Of a DNA stretch of 62,562 nucleotides, positions 34,701 through 42,429 are shown piece after piece; the first letter of the stretch is position 1, and each line of letters begins with the position of its first letter. The notes under the pieces were generated by a model. The model worked only from the letters and a program-made list of their open reading frames with translations. It searched no databases and was not told the DNA's origin. The stretch comes from Paracoccaceae bacterium (GTDB taxonomy: Bacteria > Pseudomonadota > Alphaproteobacteria > Rhodobacterales > Rhodobacteraceae): assembly GCA_947453525.1 (NCBI GenBank), contig CANGHD010000003.1:1-62562 (forward strand), in the 5' to 3' direction. Both the position numbers and the translations under genes were made by a program.

Positions 34701-35534
34701 GAGCTTCATGTGCCGTCGACGGGAATGGGTGCGGAGGGCGGGCTTCCCGGTCTGAAACACCGCAAGGATGGCCCGGACGTGCGGGCCACGCGGGCGCGGG
34801 CGGGCCTGGACGGGACCAAGGCCGGCAACGGCTCTGGCGCGGCCTATGGGCTGGACGTCTCGATTTCCGCGCCCAATCAGGTGTTCATCCGTGGTCGTGG
34901 TCTGGATGCCGAATTGGGCGGCAACCTTGTGTTGCGCGGCACGTCGGCCAACATCGTGCCCTCGGGCGCATTCAACCTGATCCGGGGGCGGCTGGATATT
35001 CTGGGCCGCCGCCTGGTCCTGACCGAGGCGCAGATTCAGATGCAGGGCGCGCTGGTGCCGTACATTCATGTTCTGGCCGCGGTCGAAAGCGATGGCATCA
35101 CCTCGTCGGTGCAGATCGAGGGGGATGCGACGAGCCCGGCGGTGACCTTCGTCTCCTCGCCGGATCTGCCGCAGGAGGAGGTGCTGGCGCATCTTCTGTT
35201 CAACAAGGGGCTGGCCAATATCAGCGCGTTTCAGGCGGCGCAATTGGCCTCGGCCGTGGCGACTTTGGCGGGGGGCGGGGGCGGGCTTCTGGGGTCGTTG
35301 CGCAGCAAGACGGGTCTGGACAACCTGGATGTGCAGTCGGACGGCACGGGCAACACCACGGTCACGGCGGGCAAGTACATCAACGACAAAACCTACAGCG
35401 AGGTGACGGTCGACCAGTCAGGCAAAAGCGCAATCAGCCTGAACTACGATGTGACGCGGCATATCACCCTGAAAGGCCATATGGATGCCGACAACAAAAC
35501 CGGCGTGGGGATCTATCTGAAGCGCGACTATTGA
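31740..35534 (+). CDS. tamB: Translocation and assembly module protein TamB
   Basis: A 1264-residue inner-membrane-anchored AsmA-like bridge protein. An N-terminal signal anchor (RRWLAIPLCLLPLQAMA) precedes a very long beta-rich periplasmic region with repeating LTGTLALxADL-like strands (about 150-1000), which forms a hydrophobic groove. The C-terminal DUF490/TamB domain (about 1000-1264) has GRLDILGRRLVLTEAQIQM and SSPDLPQEEVLAHLLFNKGL, and ends IYLKRDY. The ATG at 31740 shares its A with the tamA stop. The earlier open frame from 31605 lies within tamA and is not used. It converges with the YihY gene five bases away. Confidence 0.94.
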   Translation: MRRWLAIPLCLLPLQAMADAAADKGFLTSWLEENLSGAGRTITIDGFQGALSSQASLTQMTIADSQGVWLTLKEVKLDWDRTALFSGAIAITNLSAGEIDLERLPVTDAAQALPAAEARPWALPDLPVSVAIDAISAGKLLLGPSVLGQAVEASLTADMTLSGGEGSAHLNLLRAGDGPKGHVTLAASYSNGTQVLGLALDAAEDAGGIAATLLHVPAAPATSVKVEGTGPLSDFAATVNLSTDGATRLAGKITTGTDATGNRRFAADLAGDPTPVFLPEYASFFGHDVSLQVQGQRALDGALRVDRLSVQSQALSLTGRLALAADYRPESLSLTGKLAQATGRVTLPVATAAPITLDSADLTLSYDKATGPLWHFASTVSGFDNGSLAAGLLTLSADGQLGDKVFEGAAKFEARALAAADPALARALGNSADGTADFKLDQATSALQVSNLTLTAPGYSLQTQGTIGQMAALQGHVTGQYDDLSRLSGLAGKALTGAAHFDIDGSFTPLGGAFDLTGAVEGKGLGLGIAQVDALLEGSSAVSFDAKRDETGTTLRRLSVRAASLSADLMGNVTRAGASLSGTLGFADLSVLGKGYRGSLTSQVGFSGSMDKGQINATVRGQDLAIGQQQADAVLTGTSDLALEATYAGGIVTIQKAQVTTAQAQVALAGTASLDHSALTATVSLPDLGPLGAGVKGGVEGKASFTGKMDDGTLTLDATASNLAIGQAQADAVLRGTSQVSAQLSLTREGIRIDRAMLGNPQVSAKVSGTVAGDDRALTLSAKLSNLGLLFPQFPGPVILTGRAVQSTGGTKLDLAAKGPGQIDAKVAGTLTPDSTRADLTLTGTATAALANGFLAPRSVEGALRFDLRLKGPLALASLSGPVSISGGRLADPALTFGLNDLAATATLAGGQVNLDLTSGVSSGGRIGVKGTVGLGAPYAADLAIKVDQAVLKDPQLYATTARGALTFNGPALGGARIAGSIALGKTELHVPSTGMGAEGGLPGLKHRKDGPDVRATRARAGLDGTKAGNGSGAAYGLDVSISAPNQVFIRGRGLDAELGGNLVLRGTSANIVPSGAFNLIRGRLDILGRRLVLTEAQIQMQGALVPYIHVLAAVESDGITSSVQIEGDATSPAVTFVSSPDLPQEEVLAHLLFNKGLANISAFQAAQLASAVATLAGGGGGLLGSLRSKTGLDNLDVQSDGTGNTTVTAGKYINDKTYSEVTVDQSGKSAISLNYDVTRHITLKGHMDADNKTGVGIYLKRDY

Positions 35535-35539
35535 GGCGG

Positions 35540-36370
35540 TCATTCCTTACGGCGCTCGGCATCGACGGCGGCGCCGAGCAGCACGGTGTAGGCACTGACG
35601 TAAAGCCAGATCAGCAGGACGACGACGGCGCCGATGGAACCGTAGATGCGGTTGTAGGACGGAAAGTTTGCAAGGTATAGCATGAAGCCGCGCGCCGCCA
35701 AGGCCCAGAGAACCACGGCCACCAGCAAGCCCCAGCTGAGCAGGGGCGGCAGGCGGTTGCCATAGTTCGGACCGTAGCGGTAGGCGAGGCCGACCGAAAC
35801 CACCACGAGCCCCACGCCCAGCGCGAGGTTGGCCCGGTGCAGGAGCACGGCGTCATCGCCCGGCAGCGGCAGAAGGCCGATGATGAGGGGAGCCACGACG
35901 GTCACCAGCATCGCCGCCAGCGCAAAACCGATCAGCACAAGCGTCAGCAGCAGCGCCCGCAACTGATGATGCCCGCCCGAGCGGTTGGGCAGCTGGTGGA
36001 TGGCGTTCAAACCGCGGATCAGCGCCGCCACACCCGCGCGGGCCGACCAGAGTGCAAACAGCGTCGACAGCGCCGTGGCCCAGCCCAGTTGCGGGCCGCG
36101 CACCGATAGCAAGGCCTGGACCTGCGAGCGGACGAGGGTCAGCGCCTCGGGAGGCAGGAAGCCTTTCAGGAGATCGACCTGGGTCTGGATGACCGAAGGG
36201 TCGTTCACCGTGCCATAGATGGCGATGATCGCCGCCGTTGCAGGGAACAACGCCAGAAAGCCGAAAAACGCGACACCGGCCGAAATCAGATCAAGCTCGG
36301 CTTGTTCGGCCCGGCGGTACAGCCTCAGTGCGGCGGCAACCAGGTTCGGAGGCAGCGTCAACAATCGCAA
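35540..36370 (-). CDS. YihY/BrkB-family inner membrane protein
   Basis: A 276-residue integral membrane protein with six predicted transmembrane helices (for example AGVAFFGFLALFPATAAIIA, LRALLLTLVLIGFALAAMLV and IYGSIGAVVVLLIWLYVSAY). It carries the BrkB/YihY signature LGWATALSTLFALWSARAGV. It was once called ribonuclease BN, but the family is now regarded as membrane proteins possibly involved in lipid transport, alongside TamB-like AsmA proteins; the tamAB neighbourhood fits that idea. No ATG exists; TTG at 36370 follows a GAGGA site. Its promoter region would be in the 93-bp gap after the yjb terminator. Confidence 0.88.
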   Translation of the reverse strand: MRLLTLPPNLVAAALRLYRRAEQAELDLISAGVAFFGFLALFPATAAIIAIYGTVNDPSVIQTQVDLLKGFLPPEALTLVRSQVQALLSVRGPQLGWATALSTLFALWSARAGVAALIRGLNAIHQLPNRSGGHHQLRALLLTLVLIGFALAAMLVTVVAPLIIGLLPLPGDDAVLLHRANLALGVGLVVVSVGLAYRYGPNYGNRLPPLLSWGLLVAVVLWALAARGFMLYLANFPSYNRIYGSIGAVVVLLIWLYVSAYTVLLGAAVDAERRKE

Positions 36371-36398
36371 ACCCCGTTCCTCCGCAGGTCTCTGGTTT

Positions 36399-36433
36399 CA
36401 AAAAGCAAACGGGCCCGCCGCAGGGGCGCGCCC
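36399..36433 (-). terminator. Terminator of the yjbH-yjbF-yjbE-like transcript
   Basis: On the minus strand GGGCGCGCC and GGCGGGCCC flank a short CCTGC loop, with one central mismatch. The sequence GTTTGCTTTTTG follows. It lies 31 bases after the stop of the small secreted protein gene. Confidence 0.7.
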
Positions 36434-36463
36434 GATATGCGCGTATTCTTCAGGCCGAACGGA

Positions 36464-36694
36464 TCAGCTCTGCGGGGTGTTCGGAGTGCTGGAGCCCGAG
36501 CTGTTCAAAACAGCAGCCAGAGCGGCAGCACCCGCGGTACCAAAGAAGAAAAAGCCAACCGGAGGAATCTTGTTCTGAACCGTAATCACCGGTCCCTTCT
36601 TGACAACCTTCAGCTTGGTGTCCTTGACGCCGCCAGCGAATCCCGCGGAAGCAATCAACGCCACGGCCACAGACACAGTAACAATCTTGATCAT
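36464..36694 (-). CDS. Small secreted protein, YjbE-like
   Basis: A 76-residue exported protein. The signal peptide (1-20, KIVTVSVAVALIASAGFAGG) is followed by a short basic stretch (KDTKLKVVKKGP), then a Gly/Ala/Phe-rich hydrophobic segment (VGFFFFGTAGAAALAAVL, about 47-64) and a Ser/Thr/Pro tail. Composition and position next to yjbF and yjbH fit YjbE of the E. coli yjbEFGH exopolysaccharide operon, but sequence similarity is weak, so this is by context. GGAGG precedes the ATG at 36694 by five bases. It resembles in layout the twin peptides at 48883 and 49278 (signal peptide ending FAGG, hydrophobic C-terminal segment). Confidence 0.7.
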   Translation of the reverse strand: MIKIVTVSVAVALIASAGFAGGVKDTKLKVVKKGPVITVQNKIPPVGFFFFGTAGAAALAAVLNSSGSSTPNTPQS

Positions 36695-36769
36695 GGAAAC
36701 CTCCAATATTCGGACATTCGTTCTGAGATAGCACGAATCACGGCGCTTGGTAAGACCCAAGTCACACGA

Positions 36770-37444
36770 TCAGTCGATGACGCGCTGTAATTGCATCGAT
36801 GCCGCCTGCGAAGACACATATTGAATTGATTGCCGCAAGCTTCCGCTTGGGTCAAACCAATAGGCATTCTCGAAACTGGATTGCGCATTGATGCAGGATT
36901 CATTGACGCGGTGTGCGGCATAGGTCCGGTCGAGAACCGCAACGGTCTCGGATGCCGCGGGTGCGAAGCTGCAATCAAAATCAACACGTTGCGGCTGATC
37001 TGCCCCATCGAGATAGTAGTAGACGCGATGGAACAATCCCCGTGCCGAGCGGACCTGGCTCAGCGAGGGCACGATGGCCGACATGATGTCAGGCCCAAAG
37101 CCGCGCGTGGCGATAAGGATATCGTCTTTCAGCGAAATGGATTCGTAGGTGTTGCTGGCCCAGGTCTGGACCGGACCATTGATGCCATAGGGCGCCATGA
37201 AATTAATATAGTGCAGTTTATCCACTTTCACGCCCCAGATCGGTTGATTGCCCTCTTCAAGACCGGCGCGGACGGTGGCGTTGTCGACGGTGGCAACCTT
37301 GCCGCCGGTCAACAGGTGCAAGGCGTAGAGTTTGGCACCTTTGACCGCCGCCACATTCTCGACCGACTGAGAATCGTTGCCGCAGGCGGACAAAAGCGAA
37401 AGGCATAGGGCCGTGGCGGTCAGAACGCGGCGTGTGACCTTCAT
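36770..37444 (-). CDS. yjbF: YjbF-family exopolysaccharide lipoprotein
   Basis: A 224-residue outer-membrane lipoprotein of the YjbF/GfcB family. The signal sequence ends in the lipobox LSAC (LCLSLLSACGND), with Cys at about 21. The mature part has QPIWGVKVDKLHYINFMAPYG and TRGFGPDIMSAIVPSL, resembling the WI/TRGLG pattern of YjbF. The ATG at 37444 overlaps the yjbH stop (ATGA). The protein likely helps export or anchor a surface polysaccharide together with YjbH; the precise role in any species is not settled. Two late cysteines (about 175 and 199) may form a disulfide. Confidence 0.85.
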   Translation of the reverse strand: MKVTRRVLTATALCLSLLSACGNDSQSVENVAAVKGAKLYALHLLTGGKVATVDNATVRAGLEEGNQPIWGVKVDKLHYINFMAPYGINGPVQTWASNTYESISLKDDILIATRGFGPDIMSAIVPSLSQVRSARGLFHRVYYYLDGADQPQRVDFDCSFAPAASETVAVLDRTYAAHRVNESCINAQSSFENAYWFDPSGSLRQSIQYVSSQAASMQLQRVID

Positions 37445-39594
37445 TTCCAGACCCGTCCCCATTGAGCATCCATCCTCGTTTGATCATAGCTGCGCAGCAC
37501 GTCGTACAGACGGTCGGTGACCTCTAGCCGCGCGCCGCCGTCACGCTGAAGCGGATGGATTGTCACCGTCCGGCTTGTGCGCGTGGGCTTTCCCGTGAGC
37601 CAGTTGAAGGGGATCTGGAGTGTGATGCCCTTGTCGAACGAGCCCTCGCCGAAGGTCTTGGCCGAGACGTTGGTCTTGGTGGCAAAAGCGCCGATCCGCC
37701 AGCCATTCTCGAACTCCCGCGTGAGGGCGAGGGTTGCGCCGACATCGCCGGCCAGATAGCGGCCAGCGTCCACCTGTATGTGGTAGCCGCCGCCGAAATC
37801 GTAATAGCCGGACACATGGCCGGTGGCGACGTGATAGTCGTATTCGTCGAACCCAAAGCCGCCATCGGTGTTGCGCTGCGCCACATAGTTGACTTCTGCG
37901 CCCAGCGCCCAGGGGCGTGCCACGGGACGCCAGAGGACCTCGGTCGAGATGCCGCCGAACATGCGTTCCAGATAGCCCACGGTCACCCGGCCGAATAGAT
38001 TGGGCGCCAGCTGCGTGTACCAGGACGCGGTGAGCGTTTCGAGGGCCGGCGTGTTGATGTCATATTTCGTGGCATCGCTGCGGACGTGACGCATCTCGCA
38101 AGTGGTGCAGTCTCGTTGCTTGATCGTGCTGAAGACAATATGGGTCAGCGAGCCGGACAGGATGAGCCCGGGCGACAGTTCATACTGCGCGGCGAACCGC
38201 AAGCCGACGCCGATTTCCAGCGGATTGGCGGGGTTGAACAGGACGGTGCGGGAATAGGGCAGCAGCGACCAGTTGAAATTCGGGTAAAGCGCCGGGTTGC
38301 GCGCGGTGCCGGGTAGGGCGGGCCCGGCATCGACGATCTCGGACCGGATGCGCAGGGCGTGGCCGGCATCCTCGGCGAATTCCAGCGCTTCCATGTCGAC
38401 GCGGCGGATGACGACCTTGGCACCCGCGATGCCGTGATCGACCGGCACGATTTCGAACAGTTCGACCGAGGCCGGGAGGGACTGGGTCATGGCGCGGGCC
38501 ACGCGGCCGACCGCCTGCGCCGCAGCGTCGTAAGTCTTGTTGCGGAAACGGACCTGCGCCTTGGTCGCGGTGAAGCCAAGGGACTCGACCACGATGTCGG
38601 TGCCGTCGAGGTTGCTGGCCAGGTTGTCCAGAAGAATGCCATGGATGTCGTCAATCTCGGTCCAGTCGGTCGTCCATTCGTCTGGGGCGCTGGCGCGCGC
38701 GGGGCGAACCAGCACGGGCTCGGGCCCGCGTCCGCCGATGCCGCCGGTCGACCGCTGATCGGGATTCAGCAGAAGTGTCATGTTGAGGCCGAATTCGCTG
38801 CCATACATGTAATAGGCACCGAAGCGGAGCGCGGAGTTGGGCTGGTATTCCAAGCCATAGTTCATCGGGCTCTTGCGCTCGAAGGTGCCGCGGCGCTTGG
38901 CCTCTTGGGTGTAGGCGTCTGACGAATACTCGGCCTTGAAGGTCAACTTGTCGTTGATGTGGTATTCGATGCCACCGAAGGGGGCCGCATCGCCGCGGAA
39001 CCATTGCTTGTAGTTGACGTTGCCACCCGAGCCGATGTCGACCTTCTGCCGCCGACCGAAGGGCTGGCCGAGGCTGCCATAACTGCCCAGCCGGCCAAAG
39101 CCTATGCCTGCGGTCACCTTCAGCGGGCCGAAATTCTTGGTTGCGGCGAAATATTCGGCCGAAGACAGGCCGGTTCCCACGAAATCCTGCAAGCCAACCG
39201 TCAGCGCCGGCAGGTAGCGGCTTTCGGTCAGGATCTGGTAGCTGATGTCGAAGTTGCGGTCATAATAGATGTCAAAGCCATCGCAAAGCGGATGGCTGCC
39301 CGGGCCAGCGCAGACCTGATCACCCCAGTTGTGGATGCCGATGTAGCGAAACACCCCCGACAGACGCGGCGTCAGCTGAAAGCGCAGGGAGTTGCGCAGG
39401 ATCGGGCCGAACTTGGAACGGTCCAGGGTCAGGTAACCATCCGGCATCTGTTCGCCCGAGGGGATGTCAATCAGGCCGACCTGGCCGGAGAAGTTCAAGC
39501 TTGGCTGGACTTGCGCTTGGGTCGGGGAGACCGCGATCAGGCAGACCAATCCAACCAAGGTCCGCGAGAGGATCAAACGGAGAGAATGTTTCAC
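37441..39594 (-). CDS. yjbH: YjbH-family outer-membrane exopolysaccharide protein
   Basis: A 717-residue outer-membrane protein close in length to E. coli YjbH (about 700). A signal peptide (about 1-25, ending PTQAQ) is followed by two barrel-like regions: VGLIDIPSGEQMPDGYLTLD with repeated aromatic strands up to about 300, and LGAEVNYVAQRNTDGGFGFD to the end. They are joined by a mixed central domain with an ITRV-like section. The GTG at 39594 is chosen because it opens a proper signal sequence; the longer frame back to 39726 does not. It leads the yjbH-yjbF-yjbE-like operon. It probably forms a polysaccharide-handling pore. Confidence 0.87.
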   Translation of the reverse strand: MKHSLRLILSRTLVGLVCLIAVSPTQAQVQPSLNFSGQVGLIDIPSGEQMPDGYLTLDRSKFGPILRNSLRFQLTPRLSGVFRYIGIHNWGDQVCAGPGSHPLCDGFDIYYDRNFDISYQILTESRYLPALTVGLQDFVGTGLSSAEYFAATKNFGPLKVTAGIGFGRLGSYGSLGQPFGRRQKVDIGSGGNVNYKQWFRGDAAPFGGIEYHINDKLTFKAEYSSDAYTQEAKRRGTFERKSPMNYGLEYQPNSALRFGAYYMYGSEFGLNMTLLLNPDQRSTGGIGGRGPEPVLVRPARASAPDEWTTDWTEIDDIHGILLDNLASNLDGTDIVVESLGFTATKAQVRFRNKTYDAAAQAVGRVARAMTQSLPASVELFEIVPVDHGIAGAKVVIRRVDMEALEFAEDAGHALRIRSEIVDAGPALPGTARNPALYPNFNWSLLPYSRTVLFNPANPLEIGVGLRFAAQYELSPGLILSGSLTHIVFSTIKQRDCTTCEMRHVRSDATKYDINTPALETLTASWYTQLAPNLFGRVTVGYLERMFGGISTEVLWRPVARPWALGAEVNYVAQRNTDGGFGFDEYDYHVATGHVSGYYDFGGGYHIQVDAGRYLAGDVGATLALTREFENGWRIGAFATKTNVSAKTFGEGSFDKGITLQIPFNWLTGKPTRTSRTVTIHPLQRDGGARLEVTDRLYDVLRSYDQTRMDAQWGRVWK

Positions 39595-39644
39595 GGAAAC
39601 CAGCCTTTGCGAATGGGCCCCAACTTTAGTGCGATCGGGCCCCC

Positions 39645-39672
39645 AGTGTAGGCGAACGCCTTGAATCATCAA
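39645..39672 (-). promoter_or_regulatory. Candidate promoter for the yjb operon
   Basis: On the minus strand TTGATG (39672-39667), a 16-base spacer and TACACT (39650-39645) lie about 50 bases before the yjbH GTG. Both hexamers are fair matches to the sigma-70 consensus. The assignment is by pattern only. Confidence 0.4.
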
Positions 39673-39680
39673 TCCGTTTT

Positions 39681-39726
39681 GTGTCCTTCCGTGTCTGAAT
39701 GCGGCAATGCGGCAACGGAAGGGCAC
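39681..39726. repeat. Inverted repeat between the dehydratase gene and yjbH
   Basis: GTGTCCTTCCGT (39681-39692) and ACGGAAGGGCAC (39715-39726) are inverted complements with one G-T wobble. Their 22-base loop holds GCGGCAAT and GCGGCAAC in tandem. The hairpin follows the dehydratase stop codon directly but lacks a T-run. It could terminate weakly, or bind a regulator just upstream of the yjb promoter. Confidence 0.5.
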
Positions 39727-39729
39727 GTC

Positions 39730-41667
39730 TTACCCCTTCAGACCGGTCTCCGCGCCGAATCCCAAGGCGTCGCGGTCCTGCTGTGCGCCGAAGCCTTCGA
39801 CATAGGCGGCGGCGACGGCGCGGGCGGCCTGCGCGTCTCCTGTGGCCATCGCATTGCGCAGTGCTTGCAAGGCTTTTGCCATGTCGAGTTCGGAAAGGCT
39901 GCCTTCACGGGCGCGCAGGATCTTGGCATGCGGCGTGGTCAGAAGGCCGGCACCGATCAGCAGCTCTTCGTGCAGTTTCTCGCCGGGACGCAGGCCGATC
40001 ATCTGGATCTCTATATCGCCGTCCGGTCTGGTTTCATCGCGGACCGTGTAGCCCGACGCCTCAATCATCTGTTCGGCCAGATCGCGGATCCGCATCGGCT
40101 TGCCCATATCCAGCACGAAGACATCGCCCCCCGCTTCGGAGGTGGAACACGAAAAGCTTCCGGCCAGCAGGACGAGATGGGCGGCTTCGGAAATTGTCAT
40201 GAAATAGCGGGTGACATCTTCATGGGTCAGCGTGACCGGACCACCCCGGCGGATCTGGTCCTTGAACAGGGGGACGACCGAGCCGGACGAGCCCAGCACA
40301 TTGCCGAACCTCACCATGGAATAGCTGGTCTTGTCCGACCGTTTGGCGAGGTCCTGCACCACCATCTCGGCCAGACGCTTGGAGGCGCCCATCATGTTGG
40401 TCGGCCGCACGGCCTTGTCCGTGGAGATCAGGATGAATCGTTCCACCCCGGCCTCTTCGGCCGCATCGGCCAGGGTCCTGGTGCCCAGCACGTTGTTGAC
40501 CATTCCGGCCACCGGATTCAACTCGACCAAGGGCACGTGCTTGTAGGCAGCGGCGTGGACGACGACTTCGATTCCGTGGTCCGCCATGGCAGAACGCGTC
40601 GCCCGCGAATCGGTGACGGAGCCCAGAACCGCAACGATCTGGGTCCGGCTGGTCTCCGGCCGCTGGCTGAGTTCGCGGTCGATTTCATACAAGGCAAGTT
40701 CGCTCACCTCAAACAGCACCAGCTTGCGCGGCGCGAAGCCCAGCAGTTGGCGGCAGAGTTCCGAGCCGATCGAGCCGCCTGCCCCGGTCACCAGAATCGT
40801 CTTGCCGGAATAGGCGGTAAAGCCGTCGGTTACCTCTTGCTCGACCATCTCGCGACCGAGGAACTTGTTGGCCGAGACCGGGGCGAGATTGTTCACCAAA
40901 GCCTCTGCCCCGACCAATTGGGCGAAGGACGGCAGAGCCAGGACATCAACGCCCAGATCCTGCAGGCGCCGGGCGATCTGGGCCTGTTTGGGGGCCGAAA
41001 CCGAAGGCATGGCCAGCAGGACGCGGTCGATTTCCCTGTCACGCACGATCTGTTCGATCTTGTCGGGCGACATGACGCGCAGGCCCGCCACGGTCATCGC
41101 GTGCAGGCTTTTGTCGTCATCGAGGAAGGCCACGACCATGATCGATTCGTGCGATTTCAGGGCGGCGGCCAGTTGCGTGCCCGTGGTGCCCGCGCCGTAG
41201 ATCAGAACGCGCCAGCGTCGCTGGCCCCAGCGCAGCACCAGAAGGTAGAAGTTGAGCATCGCAAGGCGGATGCCGACCGAACCCAGAAAGAACAGAAGGC
41301 CGAACAGGCTGATTCCGACGGCGGGAAACACGACGCCGAATTCGAGGCACAGCAGCCAGAGCGCCAGCACCAGCAGGAACGAAAAGCCGGCCGTGCGCAG
41401 GACGGCGAGGGATTCGAAGGCCTTCAACCGGATGTTCGGTATGCCCAGCGCGAGCGAAATCAGCGCCGCGACGACCGGAATGGCCAGAAACACGCCCTGC
41501 ATCTGCAAAAGCTTGGCTTCGGGCATCCAGGACGAATGCACCAGCATTACGCTGAACAGCAGGGCGGCCGGGGCGATCGCCACGTCGATCAACAAGAAGA
41601 CGAAGCGCTTATGAACGCGGGTCAGGCGGTCTACCAAGGCAAAAAGGCGGGTGCGCAATGCTGGCAT
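39730..41667 (-). CDS. Membrane-bound nucleotide-sugar 4,6-dehydratase (CapD/WbpM type)
   Basis: A 645-residue polysaccharide-biosynthesis protein. Four to five transmembrane helices lie in the first 140 residues. A first Rossmann-like CoA-binding region (VLIYGAGTTGTQLAAALKSH) follows, then the catalytic SDR domain (ILVTGAGGSIGSELCRQLL, about 310-328) with FILISTDKAVRPTNMMGASKR in the active-site region and RFGNVLGSSGSVVPLF after it. Family members convert UDP-GlcNAc to the 4-keto-6-deoxy sugar used in O-antigen, capsule or glycan precursors such as bacillosamine or FucNAc. The ATG at 41667 is used; TTG at 41721 has no clear support. The 153-bp gap upstream probably holds its own promoter. 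Confidence 0.93.
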   Translation of the reverse strand: MPALRTRLFALVDRLTRVHKRFVFLLIDVAIAPAALLFSVMLVHSSWMPEAKLLQMQGVFLAIPVVAALISLALGIPNIRLKAFESLAVLRTAGFSFLLVLALWLLCLEFGVVFPAVGISLFGLLFFLGSVGIRLAMLNFYLLVLRWGQRRWRVLIYGAGTTGTQLAAALKSHESIMVVAFLDDDKSLHAMTVAGLRVMSPDKIEQIVRDREIDRVLLAMPSVSAPKQAQIARRLQDLGVDVLALPSFAQLVGAEALVNNLAPVSANKFLGREMVEQEVTDGFTAYSGKTILVTGAGGSIGSELCRQLLGFAPRKLVLFEVSELALYEIDRELSQRPETSRTQIVAVLGSVTDSRATRSAMADHGIEVVVHAAAYKHVPLVELNPVAGMVNNVLGTRTLADAAEEAGVERFILISTDKAVRPTNMMGASKRLAEMVVQDLAKRSDKTSYSMVRFGNVLGSSGSVVPLFKDQIRRGGPVTLTHEDVTRYFMTISEAAHLVLLAGSFSCSTSEAGGDVFVLDMGKPMRIRDLAEQMIEASGYTVRDETRPDGDIEIQMIGLRPGEKLHEELLIGAGLLTTPHAKILRAREGSLSELDMAKALQALRNAMATGDAQAARAVAAAYVEGFGAQQDRDALGFGAETGLKG

Positions 41668-41820
41668 GAGAAAGAAAGGCACCTTCTGTTTCGCTGGAAG
41701 TCCGGCCGAACAATGAACCAAAGCTTACCGCATAAACTCAACCAGTCAGATCAGGCTACGGCTGCCGGGCGGTCTGTTCAAGTCGAACACTGTTAAACCG
41801 GCGTCAATATGCGTTCAATT

Positions 41821-42429
41821 TTACCATTTCACAGCACGTTTGACCGTTAAAACCATCACGCCAAAGTCCAGCCACAGCGTTTGCCGCCTTTGATAGATCA
41901 GATCGATGCGCGCTTTGCGCGGCACGCAGCGGCGGGAGTAAACGGCATCGGTCTCTTCGGGCGAGCGGCAATTGGCCAGAAGCCGCTCTTCGTGGCGGTG
42001 GAACACAAGGGTGGCGAGGCCGGTGATCCCCGGTCGGCTTTGCAAGACCCTGGCGTATATCTCGGGGTGACGTTCGACATAAAGCCGCAGCGGGGGGCGG
42101 GGGCCGACAAAGCTCATGTCGCCTTTCAGCACGTTCCAGAGCTGCGGAACCTCGTCCAGACGGCTGCGACGCAGCATTCGGCCCATGGGTGTGATCCGGT
42201 TGCGCTTGTCACCGCCAGAGACGCCCTGATCGGCCGACACGACGGTCATGGTGCGCAGCTTCCAGAGCAGAAAGGGCCGGTCAGGCGCCCGCATCCTCTC
42301 CGACAGATGGAATAGCGGGCGACCTTCGCGGGCCCAGAGCCACAGCAGCAGAAGTGCAAAGGGCAGCGCCAGAATCAGGGCCAGCACAAGCGCCAGAACG
42401 ATGTCGAGCAGGCGCTTGGACAGGGTCAT
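41821..42429 (-). CDS. Undecaprenyl-phosphate sugar phosphotransferase
   Basis: A 202-residue bacterial sugar transferase of the monotopic PglC/WcaJ type that loads the first sugar-phosphate onto undecaprenyl phosphate. It has the N-terminal re-entrant hydrophobic helix (LLDIVLALVLALILALPFAL), then the catalytic core FLLWKLRTM, LRRSRLDEVPQLWNVLKGDMSFVGPRP (with the Asp-Glu pair) and RPGITGLATL. It overlaps the epimerase gene upstream by four bases (ATGA). Together with the dehydratase and epimerase it defines an initiating step for a surface glycan. No glycosyltransferase, flippase or polymerase is in this stretch, so the rest must lie elsewhere. Confidence 0.93.
   Translation of the reverse strand: MTLSKRLLDIVLALVLALILALPFALLLLWLWAREGRPLFHLSERMRAPDRPFLLWKLRTMTVVSADQGVSGGDKRNRITPMGRMLRRSRLDEVPQLWNVLKGDMSFVGPRPPLRLYVERHPEIYARVLQSRPGITGLATLVFHRHEERLLANCRSPEETDAVYSRRCVPRKARIDLIYQRRQTLWLDFGVMVLTVKRAVKW

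Noticed and set aside
32922-35243. A 773-residue open frame antisense to tamB, and similar long antisense frames opposite cheA, pip, yjbH and the ABC genes
   Set aside because: They are composition shadows in GC-rich DNA: Arg/Ala/Gly/His-rich products, no recognisable motifs, no ribosome-binding sites, and a well-identified gene on the other strand.
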